Positions 13,226 to 14,163 of a stretch of DNA of 14,163 nucleotides are shown here, piece by piece; positions within the stretch are counted from its first letter, which is position 1, and every line of letters begins with the position of its first letter. The DNA is from an uncultured Clostridium sp. (GTDB lineage Bacteria > Bacillota > Clostridia > TANB77 > CAG-508), in NCBI GenBank assembly GCA_946545035.1, contig CAMNND010000019.1:1-14163 (forward strand), read 5' to 3'. Under the pieces are notes generated by a model. That model was not told the origin of the DNA, did not search any database, and was given only the letters and a program-made list of their open reading frames with translations. The translations under genes and the position numbers were made by a program.

Positions 13226-14092
13226 ATGTTATATGAAATGAGACAAAAAGATGATATTAAAAATATAATGAAATATGGTAAGGCATATGGAGCATTCCTA
13301 CTTCATTATCTATTGCATGATATTTGTGATATCAACAACTTTTATGTATTTGATAGTGCTCGAGATTATGAAAAAATAAAAGATAAGCTTCCTGAAAGAT
13401 TTATTCTAAGAGCAGATGCTAAGGTCGGCGAAAAACCAACTCTTGGAGTGAGGGGAATGGCAGCTAGTAAAGAAAATGTGGAAGGTTACATAGCCGATGT
13501 TAAGGCTCATAATCCTGATGGTGTTGTACTACTAGTTGATACCGATACTGAATCAGCAAATAAGACAATAGATGGCTCTTTTAATGTTTATTTTGAGTGG
13601 GGCAAAAAGATATTTATAGATTATTTGGGTCAAGGATTCGATGTTGGTGGAATTACAAAAGGTGAAGATAATCACGAAATGTGGGTTATTGATTGGGAAG
13701 ATATATTGTTTGTAACGTCAAATAATATGAACCAGTATAGAACTTATTTGATTTCTGATGAAGCATATAAGCAATCTGCAAAGCGTAAAAGAAATGCAAT
13801 TGTTAATAAAAACAAAATGACAATTGAAGAAGCAGAAAAAATAATTCCAGATACATATAAACCAATGCCTTGCTATGTTAAGCAGGATATATTAGATAAA
13901 ATAATTCTTCAGATATATGAGAAGAAAGATGAGCTACAAAAGCTTGGGCTAAGATCTTTTGGCGTCCAAGGAATGATTAGGGGCGGGAAACTGTTCCCGG
14001 TAGAGATTAATAGAAGAGAGCGTTTTGTGGAGCTTGATGATATAGCAAGAAAAAATGATGAAAAAAAAGATAATAATGAGAATTCAAGATAA
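13226..14092 (+). CDS. Uncharacterised protein, possible ATP-grasp relative
   Basis: A 288-residue soluble protein that I do not recognise. LPERFILRADAKVG (55-68) resembles the basic ATP-binding start of ATP-grasp domains. Residues 252-264, ending VEINRR with Glu260 and Asn262, resemble the metal-binding E-x-N of ATP-grasp enzymes (EINxR). Between them are GVRGM (75-79), an Asp-rich DTDTE stretch, and YFEWGKKIFIDYLGQG (115-130). ATP-grasp is therefore a guess from two separate motifs, not a clear match. GGGGTGA precedes the ATG. It follows the Nudix gene by 14 bases and precedes the next gene by 19, so it sits in an operon with nucleotide-related genes. The C-terminal ten residues are highly charged. 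Confidence 0.7.
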   Translation: MLYEMRQKDDIKNIMKYGKAYGAFLLHYLLHDICDINNFYVFDSARDYEKIKDKLPERFILRADAKVGEKPTLGVRGMAASKENVEGYIADVKAHNPDGVVLLVDTDTESANKTIDGSFNVYFEWGKKIFIDYLGQGFDVGGITKGEDNHEMWVIDWEDILFVTSNNMNQYRTYLISDEAYKQSAKRKRNAIVNKNKMTIEEAEKIIPDTYKPMPCYVKQDILDKIILQIYEKKDELQKLGLRSFGVQGMIRGGKLFPVEINRRERFVELDDIARKNDEKKDNNENSR

Positions 14093-14111
14093 TACTATAA
14101 AGGAGAAAATT

Positions 14112-14163
14112 ATGGAAGAATATTTAGAATTTGCTAAAGAAATAGCACGTTATGCAGGAAAAA
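14112..14163 (+). CDS. Start of a gene cut by the right window edge (possibly inositol-monophosphatase-like)
   Basis: An ATG at 14112 with AAAGGAG six bases upstream opens a frame to the window end encoding 17 residues, MEEYLEFAKEIARYAGK. This amphipathic helix resembles the first helix of inositol monophosphatase family proteins (EFAxExAxxAG), but 17 residues are too few to be sure. It lies 19 bases after the preceding gene in the same direction, as a third gene of the Nudix operon. Confidence 0.55.
   Translation, partial: MEEYLEFAKEIARYAGK

Overview
The window reads as chromosomal DNA of a low-GC (roughly 30% G+C) Gram-positive anaerobe of the Clostridia type. The reasons are AT-rich codon choice, strong AGGAGG ribosome sites before most genes, rho-independent terminators with long T tracts, two lipobox lipoproteins, a membrane-anchored surface protein, and families common in clostridial genomes (DUF1848, DUF4428, C_GCAxxG_C_C). 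The species cannot be named. No rRNA, tRNA, CRISPR array, insertion sequence or phage gene is visible. No stretch longer than about 250 bases lacks a gene.

Layout, left to right. A cut-off gene tail (3-65) leads into a patatin-like lipid hydrolase (80-925) and an uncharacterised, possibly tubby/LURP-like protein (978-1526), closed by a hairpin terminator. Then come a large secreted beta-helix surface protein (1703-3226, own terminator), a zinc-ribbon DUF4428 protein and a lipoprotein (3458-5016, clear promoter, strong terminator). The next run holds a nucleoside 2-deoxyribosyltransferase-like protein and a DUF1848 iron-sulfur/radical-SAM-like protein (5145-6420), then a C_GCAxxG_C_C redox protein tightly coupled to a GNAT acetyltransferase (6493-7364). 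A cysteine aminopeptidase C (7479-8804), an HExxH putative metalloprotease (8934-9788), an HD-domain phosphohydrolase (9904-10683) and a second lipoprotein (10764-11231) follow.

The only minus-strand gene is an HPr-like protein at 11307-11576. It has kept the regulatory serine region of HPr but has arginine where the phosphorylated histidine should be, and it is much richer in G+C (about 45% by hand count) than its neighbours. It faces a divergent lipid/diacylglycerol kinase (11800-12699), and both promoters can be seen in the 223-base gap. The right end holds a Nudix hydrolase, an unrecognised protein with an ATP-grasp-like C-terminal motif, and a gene cut off by the window edge (12780-14163).

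Working together: most of the window looks like short one- to three-gene housekeeping or accessory units rather than one large pathway. Lipid turnover appears twice (patatin-like hydrolase, lipid kinase), nucleotide handling several times (deoxyribosyltransferase-like, HD, Nudix), and peptide handling twice (PepC, HExxH protein). The best candidates for something poorly described are the histidine-less HPr paralogue, the deoxyribosyltransferase-like/DUF1848 pair, and the Nudix/ATP-grasp-like pair. No claim of a complete new system can be supported from sequence alone.
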